This document shows positions 11,601 through 24,300 of a stretch of DNA of 64,000 nt, one piece after another (within the stretch, counting starts at the first letter, position 1; every line of letters begins with the position of its first letter). The notes beneath the pieces are model-generated. The model did no database searches. It saw only the letters and a list, made by a program, of their open reading frames with translations, and was not told the origin of the DNA. The position numbers and the translations under genes were made by a program. Source of the stretch: Hydractinia symbiolongicarpus (lineage: Eukaryota > Cnidaria > Hydrozoa > Anthoathecata > Hydractiniidae); NCBI RefSeq assembly GCF_029227915.1, contig NC_079876.1, positions 29,919,828 to 29,983,827 of the forward strand, given 5' to 3'.

Positions 11601-14019
11601 ACTAGAAGCTTCGTGGCAGGGGTGTGGTCAGCCAAGAGTTTTCTTAACAGACTTTAAGCCATTCAAAATTGATTTAAACCCCTGCCAACATTATACTGTG
11701 TATTGTGATATCCAAAAAGCCCAGTAGTTATCCAGTTTATTTAAACTGATGTTTCTGTTTTAAAACAGAAACAAAGATATCCTCTTGGTTTTAACCAAAC
11801 TAATAAAATTAATGGTTTCATAAAATTTCCTTTTGGTAAATAATACGTATGGCAACAAATTTCGTGAAAACCTAATTTTTCGTAATTATTTCTTGAACTA
11901 CCACAGTAAAGTAAATTTATAACTGCAACTGTGAACGAATGAAAATAGAATTTTCTATCCAGCATTGTAAACCTGAAAGCTGTATGCGGAAACTAAAGCT
12001 TAAAGCTTTTTGGACACTAACCTTTGTGTGTTAAGAATATTTATAAAGATGTATATACTCACAGCAACAGTTTAATGCCTCGTGTTTGCTACTTATCAAA
12101 TACTTATTGTTCATCAAATTATTGTACATCAAGCATATTAGAAAACTTTACCACATGAAGAAAACTTAATACAAAACAAAAATTTATATTTGCTACAAAA
12201 GCAACAGGAGAGTTGCTAAAACATCATCACGCACCTGTTCCATGTAAAGACAACAACACTGGACAAGATGCTAATTGACAATCTCGCAAAGGCTTCACAG
12301 CAGCTGCATGTTGAATAGATCCATCATGATCCAAAAACGTAAACAAAAAAGATTGGTGACAAGTCCTGCATCGAAACACAACTTCTACTTTTTGCGAATT
12401 CACATCAGTTTCAATTTTAATCTTCATTGAATATTTTTCTCTAAAACATTTCTTTTCTACGATATCTCCATTAAATGAAATCTTCAATACGATAGAACCC
12501 GTTTGACCACTTAATAATTTTGTTGTCTTAACAATATTAATAACAGGCTCTTGCTTTAAATTGTGATTTTTGACATGAGCATTTAAAATATCAATACTTC
12601 CCTTAGAATTCATATTTGTGACATCCAAAGAAATAAAATTAGAAAACACATTGCCATCTACAAGATCAGGAATGAATTTCACGTGATGGATCATCAATCC
12701 TTTTTCTTTTTTCTTTGTTATAACATCACATCGAACACTTGTGCTTCCTTTAGCACGCACTGGTACTTCAACTCGGTGGATACCACTGTTAAGTTGTATT
12801 GGGTACCTACAAAAGTTGAAAAAATTAACATGGATAATGGTTGTTGAAAGTATGCATTGTAAAATGGTGAACATACAAACTTTAGCAAAATAATTCTGTT
12901 TGTTTTTTTAAAATTTTAGACAAATTATTTTTAAAATTTTACCTATATAGTGCGTAATATATTTCCAGTTAAAAAATTGTCAAAAGGAATGAAAGTGTTC
13001 CAAAGATTTATAGTACTATTATACTTCCAAATACGCCAATTGGTGTTACAGGAACGTCAAGATATTGACATTCTATCTGGCGGGGCATATAAAAGATTTC
13101 CATTCCAGCAGTGTTTAATCTCAATTCCGTCATGGTTCAGACATTTTCTGGCCATAAATACGCTTTAATCTCAAAAATCAACAAGAGGTCGTGGATATTT
13201 CGAGTTTTTTTTAAAAAATGTGTAGACTATCCAGGGTTGAACATTAAACATGTTTGGTTGCCATAAAACTTACCAATAATGACTTCTATGATAAATATCA
13301 CCATTCATCATTCTCCCATCAATATAAAACACATTCACCCCAAGACATTGCACCTTGACCTCTGTTTTATCTTCAGCAATTACAAACTCATTGACCAGCA
13401 AACCTTGCCATTCAGCAACACCAATAGATTGCAATGACATGACTAAATCATTCCAATTAACATCGGTTGCTAACTGCAATACTTTATCAGCATCTTCTGT
13501 AAGCGTCGTCCATTTTAAAATCCCATCATTAACAAGCTCAGAGAAAGCTACATATTTCGCATTCCATCGGTTATTTATAGCGTGTTTTCTTCCAATACTA
13601 TCAATCGGATTCCCATCAAGCTCAATTTTCCCGATTTGAAAAGGACCAAGAAAATCCCAACTGTTTTTAAGCAGAATCTTTTCATTTTTATTAAAACTTT
13701 GTTTCAAAGCAAACTTATGTTTCTTCGATTTCTTTTGTTTATAAATTTGATGCAGAACCGCCCATGCGAAACTCTTTTCTTCCATATTACCTTTCACACT
13801 GTTTAATACAGACAAGGCACAAAAAAGTGCTACGTCAGCAGATTTATATTCTATCAACCATAACAAATATGAGACTTGTGAACTTCTGCATTTATGATTT
13901 ATATTTCTAAGCTCCTTGAGATTTTCATCAATAAATTTTTTTCTGTCGTTTTGTTTTTTGTTTGATGTTGTTAAGGAGATAAACCACATCAATGCAAACA
14001 CTTTCAAGTTTAGCTGCAT
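5672..14019 (-). CDS. Secreted S9/prolyl-oligopeptidase-type serine hydrolase, 993 aa, 11 exons
   Basis: Exons in transcript order: 14019-13274, 12806-12235, 11500-11245, 10808-10610, 9509-9389, 8400-8284, 7607-7491, 7158-6961, 6805-6674, 6517-6290 and 5967-5672. All introns are GT-AG and the sum is 994 codons including TGA. The ATG at 14019 opens a hydrophobic leader (MQLNLKVFALMWFISLTTS), so the product is probably secreted or lysosomal. The alpha/beta-hydrolase triad is visible: nucleophile Ser about 518 in GHSMGGHG, Asp about 603 in GANDRTVHPY, His about 635 in KEHWWWD. The Ser-Asp-His spacing (85, 32) is close to that of dipeptidyl-peptidase-IV-like S9 enzymes. The first 440 residues look like a non-catalytic N-terminal region with a WDFLGPF motif. 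About 350 residues follow the catalytic His, which is unusual for S9. Substrate unknown; an esterase role is possible. Confidence 0.85.
6563..6686 (-). repeat. 25-bp tandem repeat that includes a splice donor
   Basis: Five units of 24-25 bases, pattern AAAGCTACGTACACACTACA followed by ATGAC on the plus strand. The unit next to the gene overlaps the end of exon 9 of the hydrolase gene, including its donor (GTACGTAGC on the minus strand). The other four lie in the following intron and each carries the same or a nearly identical donor-like sequence. Confidence 0.85.
8634..9110. mobile_element. Non-autonomous pogo/Tigger-like MITE, 477 bp
   Basis: The left end reads CAGTAGACTCCCGGTAACTC. The right end, read inward on the other strand, is CAGTTAACTCCCGGTAACTC and continues to match. 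CAG termini and flanking TA dinucleotides (8632-8633 and 9111-9112) fit the pogo/Tigger branch of Tc1/mariner. Internal sequence is mostly repeats of the TAACTCGAAC word and encodes no transposase. It sits in the intron between exons 5 and 6 of the hydrolase gene. Confidence 0.75.
9673..9756 (+). repeat. 28-bp tandem repeat, three copies
   Basis: Three units of AAGATTTTACAATGTAGGGY followed by GGAGAGTT at 9673, 9701 and 9729, with one or two substitutions. They are intronic in the hydrolase gene. Confidence 0.85.
9828..10431. mobile_element. MITE with CCGTAA...TTACGG ends, 604 bp
   Basis: The left end CCGTAAATGATCGATTAAGC and the right end (read inward) CCGTAAGTGTTCGATAAAGC form imperfect terminal inverted repeats of about 26 bases that run into a C-rich block. 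TA flanks both sides (9826-9827, 10432-10433). A stretch of about 45 bases starting CGAATAAGCCCCCTCCCCCA occurs near both ends in the same orientation. No transposase is encoded. It lies in the intron between exons 4 and 5 of the hydrolase gene. Assignment to a superfamily is inference from the TA flanks. Confidence 0.7.
10810..11105 (+). repeat. Tandem duplication of about 140 bp in an intron
   Basis: Two diverged copies (about 10810-10945 and 10965-11105) share blocks such as AAGTCAGTGTTTTGAATTTT and GCATTCAGATAACCTGRGG. They lie in the intron between exons 3 and 4 of the hydrolase gene. Confidence 0.6.
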
Positions 14020-15372
14020 TTTCAACAATTTGATATCACACTAAAACTGTATTAAACATGTTATTAAGCTTATAAATGACTTAAGTGAGGTATAAAATGA
14101 TGTTGGACTTATGCTATAGAGCCTAAAAAGTCTTCAATTTTTAATTTTTTTTTGTTCCCTTCTGATTGAATAATAAAAATATTTACATTTTATGTCATCA
14201 TTTTCAGCCAGTTAAAAAGGGATATGGATTCATACTTTATCAATGTTTAGATATTATAGATGTTATTAAACACCGTAAAAAATATGCAAAAATGGCAAAT
14301 GATTCCTCTTTCCAGGATTTTGGCTGACGACCCCATGACTTAGTATAGCACATATATTCGCAATCATATTTTGTGAGTAAACCTAGAATAGTAAAACGAT
14401 TTTTATGCTCTATAATGTAAGTCCAACATCATTTTATATCTTTTTACACTTCAATGTTCTTCAGAACTATGTCAGCAGTGTGTTTGTACATATGACTGTG
14501 CTGGCAGTACTATTTCATCATTTAAAAGAAACACCTGTCGTGATACAAATAATAAGGATTACAAGGTAAAACAAAAACATTGACAGTTTATAGAAAAATG
14601 TTCAAAACTGTTGTTCGACTAAAATTTTGAGTTTAGGGAAAGGGGGGTCATCTGTACTTGTTTCGTGTGTAAAAGTTGTCTACTGTTTTGTCACTGATTG
14701 TAAAGATTTTTATGGTAGGTTAATCTGTTTAAATAGGTAATGTGGATAACTGCAGGTAGTTTGTTCCATTGGTTTCTCAATGTTCGTGACAGTTTCTTGG
14801 TTGTTATTCAAAATAAAGTTTCTGCTTTGAAGAATGTATCACTAAAGACGGCTGAACCATCCCCAAAAATCATAACTTAACACCTATTTTACTGTTAGTT
14901 GATTTATTTTCAAATAAACAGGATGTAATCCAGTGTTTTCACTATCCCATAAATGGCTATTTCCCAACTCAATTTTATCCTGAAATTCATTAAACTGAAA
15001 CCAGCATTATGAAAGATTAACATCGATGAAAGCATGTGTTATTGTTATCAAACTCTTAGTTATTTGGAGAGACTATCAGTGTTCATGGCCATGCAAAATT
15101 CAAAATATTATATTAAGCTACACAAAAATGACTTGGTCCTCTAAAAGATTTTAAAGGAAAAAACCAATTTAGATCTAACGGCCACTGTTTCAAATTTCTG
15201 GATTACAGCTTAATAAATTCGGAGCAATAATTAACTCACTTTGGTATGCACTGTTAATTCAATTGAAAAACTACTGATTTAAAAAATCTCTTTAATGCAT
15301 ATGATAAGCATTCTCCAAATAAATTATACTAATTTTAAAATCAACAGTTTAAAATATAAAGTATTTTTTAAA
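14020..15372. other. Spacer between the hydrolase gene start and the NAGLU copy A end
   Basis: This holds the presumed promoter of the hydrolase gene (minus strand) and the 3' flank of NAGLU copy A. A MITE-like inverted repeat occupies 14083-14451. I see no coding potential in the remainder. Confidence 0.5.
14083..14451. mobile_element. MITE-like inverted repeat, about 370 bp
   Basis: The left arm (14083-14129) contains TATAAAATGATGTTGGACTT. The right arm (14400-14451) contains its reverse complement AAGTCCAACATCATTTTATA. The arms match imperfectly over about 45 bases. A related half-copy is at 28949-28993. The left arm begins only about 65 bases upstream of the hydrolase start codon, inside its likely promoter. 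Confidence 0.6.
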
Positions 15373-18300
15373 TTACACATCAAAGTATTTTGCATATTTC
15401 TTTAAAAGGATTTCTGATACTTTAAATGCACTACCAGTTGGAAAAGAAGGAAACTGTGATATATCTTTCGTCCATGACTGCTCAAATGATAACAGTTTGG
15501 ATCCAAAAACTTTGGAACTAAAAGACACGTTGTTATAAACACAGCGTGTTACGTCATCAATAAACATTTTCCATCTTGGTGTGTAATATGATTGAATTAA
15601 ACCTGCCCAGTTTTTATTTGCATAATCATGAATTTCTCCATTTGGTCCCCATAACGTGATTTGAATCCTTGCGTTATATTCTAAGATTCTTTTCTCCTTC
15701 ATATTCTCTCCTAAATTCTTTGCTGAACCAATCCAAGTTCCAAGCAGTGAAAATCTATCTGTGCTTAATAAGGTGTCCATATCATTAAGAAGATCAATCA
15801 ACGTCCTTCCAGCATTAGTGATTTGATACAAATCTTTTTCTTCATAAGCTTTAATAAGTTGGTAATATAAATGGATACTTAAATCTTCTAAAACTTGAGT
15901 ACCAAACTTGACTAAGTCATACCTGTGTAAAAAATTAACTCCTACACCTACAATCTTGGACAACATTTACAAACTGGAACAACATTTACAATCTTGTACA
16001 ACATCTACAATCTTGGACAACATCTACAATCTTGGACATTATTTACAATCTTGGACAACATCTACAATCTTGGACAACATTTACAATTTGGAACAACATT
16101 CACAATCTTGGACAACATCTATAATCTTGGACAACATCTACAATCTTGGACATTATTTACAATCTTGGACAACATCTACAATCTTTGACAACATTTACAA
16201 TCTTTGACAACATTCATAATCTTGGACAACATTTACAATCTTGGACAACATTTACAATCTTGGACAACATTCATAATCTTGGACAACATTCACAATGGAA
16301 AATTAACTTTATATCATAAATGATGAAAACGTAAAACAATTATCACAAATGTAAAAAGCATTAAGTGAAAAACAATTGTAATATAAAAAATCAAAATGTG
16401 TGAGTATGAAATGGAAATATAATTACTTGAAAAGATGGACTTCACAAGGCTTTGTCTACACATATTTGACCAAGATTGTTAAAATACACAAGATTTCCTT
16501 TACATACCTGAAAGCATCTGTTGATTGAATTTGTTGACTAGCTGCAATCATATGTGTCCATGCACAAAACAAATCTTTTGGATTGTACCACATAAAAACA
16601 GGTAACTTGCTTGTAATGTAAGGTCTTATCACAGGTATACGTCCTTCTCCTCTTCTACCATTTTGAATATCAGAATGACAGTTGTAAACTGTATTTAATA
16701 ACATCTGCCATGCATCTACATGAAGAAGCGAAATTCTCAACATTGACTTGGTCATGTCCTAGTTATAAATTCTAACAAAGGGGACACACACCGGAATATC
16801 TCGCCAGTTATCTCTTTAATAGTCGTATTCTGTGAGTTTAAAATGTTTGTGCGCAACTTTTTTGAGAAATCCTGACAAAACTCGATTTTTACGGATGAAG
16901 GAATATGAAACAATCTGAGATAGAGCCATTTTAAAAACTGTGGCGTTGACGTTGGTAAGTCTGTTTCTGTTTTCTTAAAGTTTTTTATTTTATTATAATA
17001 CCCATATACATCTGTCTGTCATGCAAAATGGTACCTCAAGTAGTGAGATGCAGCATAAAAAGGATGGGCGAACCTGTAGATTTTTCTACGAGGCACTGAC
17101 TAATAGAAGTAGATTCACAATAAAAGTCATTCACTACATCAAGAGCCAAAAATTAGACAGTGTCAGAGAGTGATGTTCATTTTAGGTGTAATAATAATAT
17201 TTTTAGATATAAAGAAGACACATCAGAAACTTTTTCTTGATAATTTCAAAAATAGCACAAAAAATACATTTTGTCGTCAAACTATAGATCTTAAAATTTC
17301 AAGGTTTCAGTAACTAAAATTTCAATAAGGAAAGAATCCAAAACTTTAAATTTTATATCCAAATATTTATTTATTATTCCAAAAGTTATGCTTGATTTGT
17401 TAGAAATTAGAGTCTGGTTGCACCCCAAATTAACTTAAGAACCGAAACTTTTTTATTCTCAATTTAAAACTAACCCTCAACATACCACAAATATGATCAT
17501 TCACCACACCATATCTTCTAAATGCATATTGTTTAATCCATTTAGTCATGTTGATATTAGAATTTCGCCATGCCATTTCATTCATGATTTCAAAATTAAC
17601 ATCGTTTTGTTCAATACCTTCGGGTGTCATACCAGTTCCAACCATATAGTTGCCGAATTCGTTTCGAGCAGATAGAATGGCTAAAAAAGAGACACAACCA
17701 GATTTTTTCTTCACACAAAATTAAATGTTTTCGGAGTCCCAATAGTGCGGTTGAATGACAATAAAAGAAAGTTTTGTTGAGTATATTAAAGTATCTTTTT
17801 ATGACCCTGTCAGCACGCTTGGAGAGCAAGGTAATGTGTCTTGCACAAAAAGAAATTTCTTTCTTTTTAAAATATGACTGCAGATTGTAACTTTCACAAT
17901 AGTTAATAATCTCTTCCTTTTTCTGCACCACAATCAAAGCAACTGCGATAACTTTATCAGTTATTAAATATTCTCTTAAAGTTATTGCAGATTTCTGATC
18001 TCAAATTACATCAATACAGGGTATTATGTGTATAACTAGTCAATAAGGCCCGTGGAAAAATCCACTTAGGCAAATTAAAAAAATACGTTGCTTTAGATGT
18101 TTTGCTTACGTAAACACTGCATATACAAAAAAAAATGTTCTTAAAATCTTACACAGAATGCCAAATGTCAAATCTTACACAAAATAAAAAAAGAACAGCT
18201 TGCAAGGTGCAAAATCTAGTTGATAAAAAGTTACAACAATGACACTCACAACATTGACACTCACAACACCAATACTCACAAAACCAACAGTAAGAACACC

Positions 18301-21300
18301 AATAGTCACGCATTTCAAATATGTACATCTTATAAGTGATTATGTTGAAAACCCTCAGTATTTTATTCTGAAATGTCAAAAAGTTGGCCTGCAAAAGTTA
18401 GCACAAATCAACAAAAATAAGTTCTTTACACATTTTAAATATTGTCTTTCCCTTAAAAGCTTATATAAAAATATGAAAAAGTCATAGTTTAGAAAACATT
18501 AAATGTAAATCTACAAAAATCAGTCATTTCAGTTGCATACCATTCTCTCCCACAAAAATTTACACAAAATGTAAAAATCAACCAGTTAAGAACACAAAAA
18601 ATTTTCTTTTTTAGTATGATGATCCGTACTACCCTTTACCAACAATTCTGAACCTAAATGTCAAAAAATCAATAAGCAAATAATAAACTTGAATTAAAAA
18701 AAATCATTATTTTGGAAACATTGTGTACGATTCGTAAACAAAAGTTTACACAGACTGGTTTTTGAGAAACACATCTAAATCAACAAAAATAATTGCATTC
18801 AGCATGTCGTATATTGCCATTACCCATCAATCTTCCACAAAAAGGTTATGAAACAGTCATTTCAGTCCAAACAGTCATTGCCCATTAGATTTCAAAATCA
18901 AAAACAAAACAATAATAAATAACTTAACACACACACTTTAAATTCTATAAAACTCGTTCCACTTATCATATTGCATGTGGTCCCCCTTGTAAAGTGCACA
19001 GGTAATGTGAAAAAAATTATAGATAAATTCCAGCGTGACATCATTTGTTTACTTTTTAGCGGTAAGCTCCTTGGCTCTGGCTTTTGCCTGGCAGGAAAAA
19101 ACATGCTAGGATTTGGTGAAGAAAGGTCTATTTCTTCTAATGGGGACATTGTTGGGAGTTATAAACTATTATCGAGTGTAGGTTGATGCCTTCTGATTTA
19201 TTTGAATTCATTAAAAGTTATAAGAATGCCTTCATTTGAAGAAATGAACTGATAATTACTTTGCTTCACCTAGCACCGCAATCCTTTTCCCTGCCACGCA
19301 AATGCCAAAGTCGAAAGAGCTTACTCCTGAAAATGTAAACAACGAAATTCATCTATACTATATGGGCATAAAAATACATCCTACTATCCTGCAAAAGTTC
19401 AAGTCTTTGAAAGATTTTGTAGGTAGCTAGCTAGCTTGTTACATCATAATTCGTGCTCATAAAAGAAGAGAAATTTGGAAATTATGGTAGTTAGCTATGG
19501 ATAATTAAAAAAGAGGAATAACAACAGCGGTCATAGGTTACAGCTAGCCATGGGATGGGGAGCTGGACTTGGAGGCAAACATTAGCTAGCTAACAGTAGC
19601 TAAGACAACCAGTTAAATATACTTAAACTGGGAACACGTACCTAAAACTAAAGCTAGCTATTTATGCTTAGTAAAACACATATAAAGAGAAGCAATAGTA
19701 ATGTAAAATTAATAACATTACAGTTCAACAAACCAAAGTTTTCCGTTTTTTAGTCAGCCAACAGCTTTATGTAGCATTTTGAATTTTAGGACAATACATT
19801 AGTTACGCGCCAGGGCACATGAATTATGCAACAAAACGTAAACAAATATGGCAACATTTGCGGTAAAATATAAAACTGTGGCTTTTCCTGGGAAATGCTT
19901 GCTCCACCGACATAAAAAAACAAACGTCTAAAAATATCAAAGTTCTTACTATTTGTGATTTCAAACCCACTTTAAACTCTAGCCTTTGATTTCTACTTTT
20001 AACTTTACTTTACATCTAGCTCCACTTCTCACTTAACTTTTCTACTTCTTCACTTGGTCTCTTTTCTTTTTCAATATATAGCTATGCTTTTTAAAACCAC
20101 TTTTTTCTTTTTTTCAAGGTAAAGGGATTGTTCTTCTGTGCTATTTTTTGGTGGCCTTTATTTTCTACTTCTAAATTTACTTTACTTCTAGCTCCACGTG
20201 GCTCCACTTTCACTTCCAACTTCACTTTTCTATTTCTTCACTTTGACTTTTTTCTTTTTAAATATGCTTTTTTGAACCACTTATTTTACTTTTTTCAAGA
20301 TTGTTCTTTTGTGGGGTGTTTTGGTGGCAAGAGGACACCATTTTTCAAAAGTTAGACGTTAAATTTATTTCAGCAAATCAAATTGAGTCGTTTTCATCAC
20401 GTGATGTAAACAAAGTAAACACGCTAGAAAAATGGACATAATTTTTTCGGAGACTTCAAAGAGAATTTAGGCAACATCAAAGGAAAATGACGATATCAAC
20501 TTGGCCTGTCACAGACAGACCGACACACTTAGCGTATTATTATATAGATGCTTCATAAATTCACTTCACCCCCTGTCAAGGTAGTCTTCATACACCTTGT
20601 GTGTCTTTATGAGAACTTTATTTTTGTTACTTTTAATAACTTTGGCTGCCTATACTTGAGTATATATTAACGTTATAGATATCAGACTTGGTACAAATGC
20701 TCAAGGTACCCCAGTTTATAGAGGCTCTTTCTCAACAATTTATGGAAAAAATAATAATCACAATTACTTGAAAGTAAGTTGTATAAAATAGTTTTAAAGG
20801 CTCACCTTTAATATTATCTTCCACTTTTCCATACAACCTTGTTGTTCCACCGAAATTCTCAATCATGCTCCAAATAAATGGGTGACCATAGTAACCATTT
20901 GTGTTGTTGTAAATAGGATATATATCTGAAGCTAAATCAAGCAGGATCAATCTTCCAATTGGAACTGCTAAAGTGAATTAAATAAAATCTATATTATAAT
21001 ACCTGTATACGTCTGTCCGTCACGCAAAATGGTACCCCAAGTAGCAAGAAGCGCTAAAGCCTGTATGAAAATACCATGTGAACCCGTGGATTTTTCCACC
21101 GGCCACCAACTAGTACTAAATAATACAACACTGCTGTAACAGGAATAAAAGCAAGAAAGAAATTTAGAAAGAATTAACATTCTGTACTTAGACAACGCTG
21201 ATTATTTTTAATTTTTTGAAATTATTAAAATAAGAAATACAAACAAGTGAAAGGTATTTGCATATTGAATCGGTCAAAAATGACCCCTTTACGTGACATT

Positions 21301-24300
21301 TTGTTTTTTCAGTGGTTAAACTTAAACAATAGGTGGTTAACTTAAATATAAAGCAGATAAGCATATGGGAGAAGATCAACCTGTCTTAAGAAGTAAAAAA
21401 GTTTCTGTTATTCTGAGTGGTTGACTCAATATTTAGCTGAAATCTTTGGTGTGTTTTTTTAAACATGTTGTAGGTGTAGTCCCAAGGTTGAAACCTACTT
21501 TCTTTGAAATATCACACTATTTTTGAGGATGTTCTATATTTGATATTCTTTTCATAACACCTGATAAAACTTTGGGTAGGAATTCAGGCTAGCTTCACAT
21601 CCCAAATCATCATGAGAATATATGATTTAGTATCTTCACATTACTTTCTTACCTGTTAACCAACTTTTAATTAAATCTTCAGTCCAATAAGACTTGCAAA
21701 ACATCCAAGTTTGCATCAACCATACCGCGTTTGGGTCACCAGATAACATTGATTGAAAAATTGATTTGCTTGTTTTGTACATAAAATCAGTTGTAAGTTT
21801 TGGTGGTTTCATTTCGTTAAATACATCTGCGTTGTAAATATGATCAGTCCCATTGTATATTTCTTGTTGAGCTTTTATAAACATTGAACCAATTTGCTAA
21901 ATGCAAACATACCTTCCATCAACAAAACTTTTCAACATTGTTTTGAAGTGTTTTACTTATTAATAACTGTAATTCTGTTTTTATTTAATGGAACTTATTC
22001 AAAATGTGAGTTTTGCACCAAAAAAATGGGCTTGCAGAACAAAAAGACTTTGCTATTCACTTTTAAAACAAGGAACTGAGGAATACAGTGTTGAAGAATT
22101 CTATGTGTGTCCAAATCCTACCACAAACAGTGTACCAAAAAAAGTAAAACATATGTTGCTTGATTGTGATAAAGGAGTGTCATTGACTTCAAATTTTAGT
22201 ATTTCATAACTAAAATCAATTTCAGAAAAAACTCATAAAGATTAACAAATTATTCTTTAGAAGCAATATTCTTTTTATAGCACATCAACGCAAAAAGAGG
22301 TAGGTACATGTTGCAAAAAAAAGATATAAAAAAGTGCGTTGCTAGTTTATTTATATCATTTTTTTAATTTTTTTTTCTGACAGACAAATACTGTAGGTTC
22401 TTGGGAACAAGGAACAATTTTACATGCTAAAATAGAAATGCAATGGCAAAATCAAAGTCAATTACAAGCATAAAAAACAATAAAAAAACATAACTCATTT
22501 GATTAAAGAAAAAAGTAAGTGATGAAAAAATGGAATTCACAATTCTAACTTTTTCTTTGTCTAGAGAAAGCTAATACATACACACCTGAAATAAATCATC
22601 TTCTGATTTCAATAAAAAACTCCCACTGTACTCTGATGAAAAGTGACCCCAGTTTTTCAAATTGTAATATTTTGCTTCTGGATACAATCTTTTAACTAAA
22701 GCTTTGGGTATATGACCAGCAAAGCCAGGTAGTACTGGCATCATGCCAAGACTTCTCATGCGTTTCAAAATGTTTTGTTGTAAGGACATTTGTTGCTGGT
22801 ACCATGAAGCAGGTAGAGGTCCTCCCCAGCCGTCAATGTTACCCATTCTTTGCCTAAAAAAATGTTGCACGCAAACAGATTGATTAAATAAAATCAGACA
22901 ATCGAAAATAAATAAAGAGTGAAATAAATTTAAATAAAAACAAATGATTTTCAACAAACCATGCAAGAAAAGCTGGTCCTGCAAAATGACTATCTAATTC
23001 TTCCTGTGTCAAACCAAGTTCAATGTAAACTTTCTGCCATACTGTTTCTTGTGCTGTAAAAGCCAAAGGTAGATTTATCCCATTTAATGCCATCCAATCA
23101 ATTTCTCTTTCCCACCGAGACCAGTTCCAAAAAGCCATTGAGTAACTTACCGTACAAACGTTCTGATAGTAACGAAACCTTAAACATAAAAAAGCAAAAA
23201 TTAAACTAACTAGGTGGCATATTGAAACCTGTAATAGAAAATATTATCATGGGTGTTGGTGTTGTTTTCTTTAATTTCCAAAAAAAAAAATACCAATCCT
23301 GACGATGTACAGGAAATGCCTTGTTTAGGAGATTGCAACAAGCTAAATCTTCAACAAGACCTGTTTGGATGTGAAAAGCATACATGGAACTACAATCTTA
23401 GACAAAAATATTGAGACAAAGGCAGTTTTCTCCTTCTTTTTCAAATATGGACAAAAGTCTCAAACAGTCCATGCTCTGCAGCCAGGAGGCTGCAAAGTTG
23501 CTGCGTTTGCAGACACGAAGGCCAGGCAGACATAAGCCCAAGAAGGCCCCAAAATTTGTGAAAAATGGACTGAATTTTGGACTTTACCAAATAAGATCCT
23601 TGGTTACAAGTCCACTCTTAACATTGCAAGTAAACTTTGACAAGTTCAAAATGTGTGGACATAATATAGAAATAGCTTACGCAATTACTTGTGGTGGCGA
23701 ACTTCAAAATTACTGTATTGTCTCAACATACTATGACCAAGATTGAAGTTACAACGTTTTATACACAATCAGGATTTTTAACCGGTATACAAACAACTTT
23801 GTAAGCAGAAAGTACTTAGAAAAGGTTATTCACAAATTCTCTATATAGTAGATCTTTTATTGACATATTTTTTTCTTATCTCTGAATGTGAAAGCCATGT
23901 TTTCAATGTGATTTTATTTAACTACAATTTACTGGACAAGAATGGCGTATATTAATGTTTATCACAACGAATATTTTTGGAACTGAGGATTTCTTTTTTT
24001 TAAAAAGTGCCATACGATAAATGTGCACTGTTGCATAAGATGTGCGCATTGTCATATAGGAAATGCATAGTGTCGCTTAAGAAGTGCGCAGTGTTAAGCG
24101 TATTGACCCTTCTGGATCAGTACATTAAAATAATGATCAATAAACAAGTGTTTGCATAAGTCTTTAAAAACTAGAAGTAAAAAAAACAAACTAAACATTA
24201 AAAATTATTCACCAAAATATCCTACATAATTTCATAACGTGAAAGGATTTTTATTAATTGCGAAGTAATGAAAAATATAAAAACAACAAAGTAACCAAAA

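Noticed and set aside
15908-16207. Two overlapping open frames of 99 and 64 codons with repeating [10 protein letters not shown] residues
   Set aside because: They are generated by the 19-bp minisatellite (period not a multiple of three but stop-free) and have no independent support.
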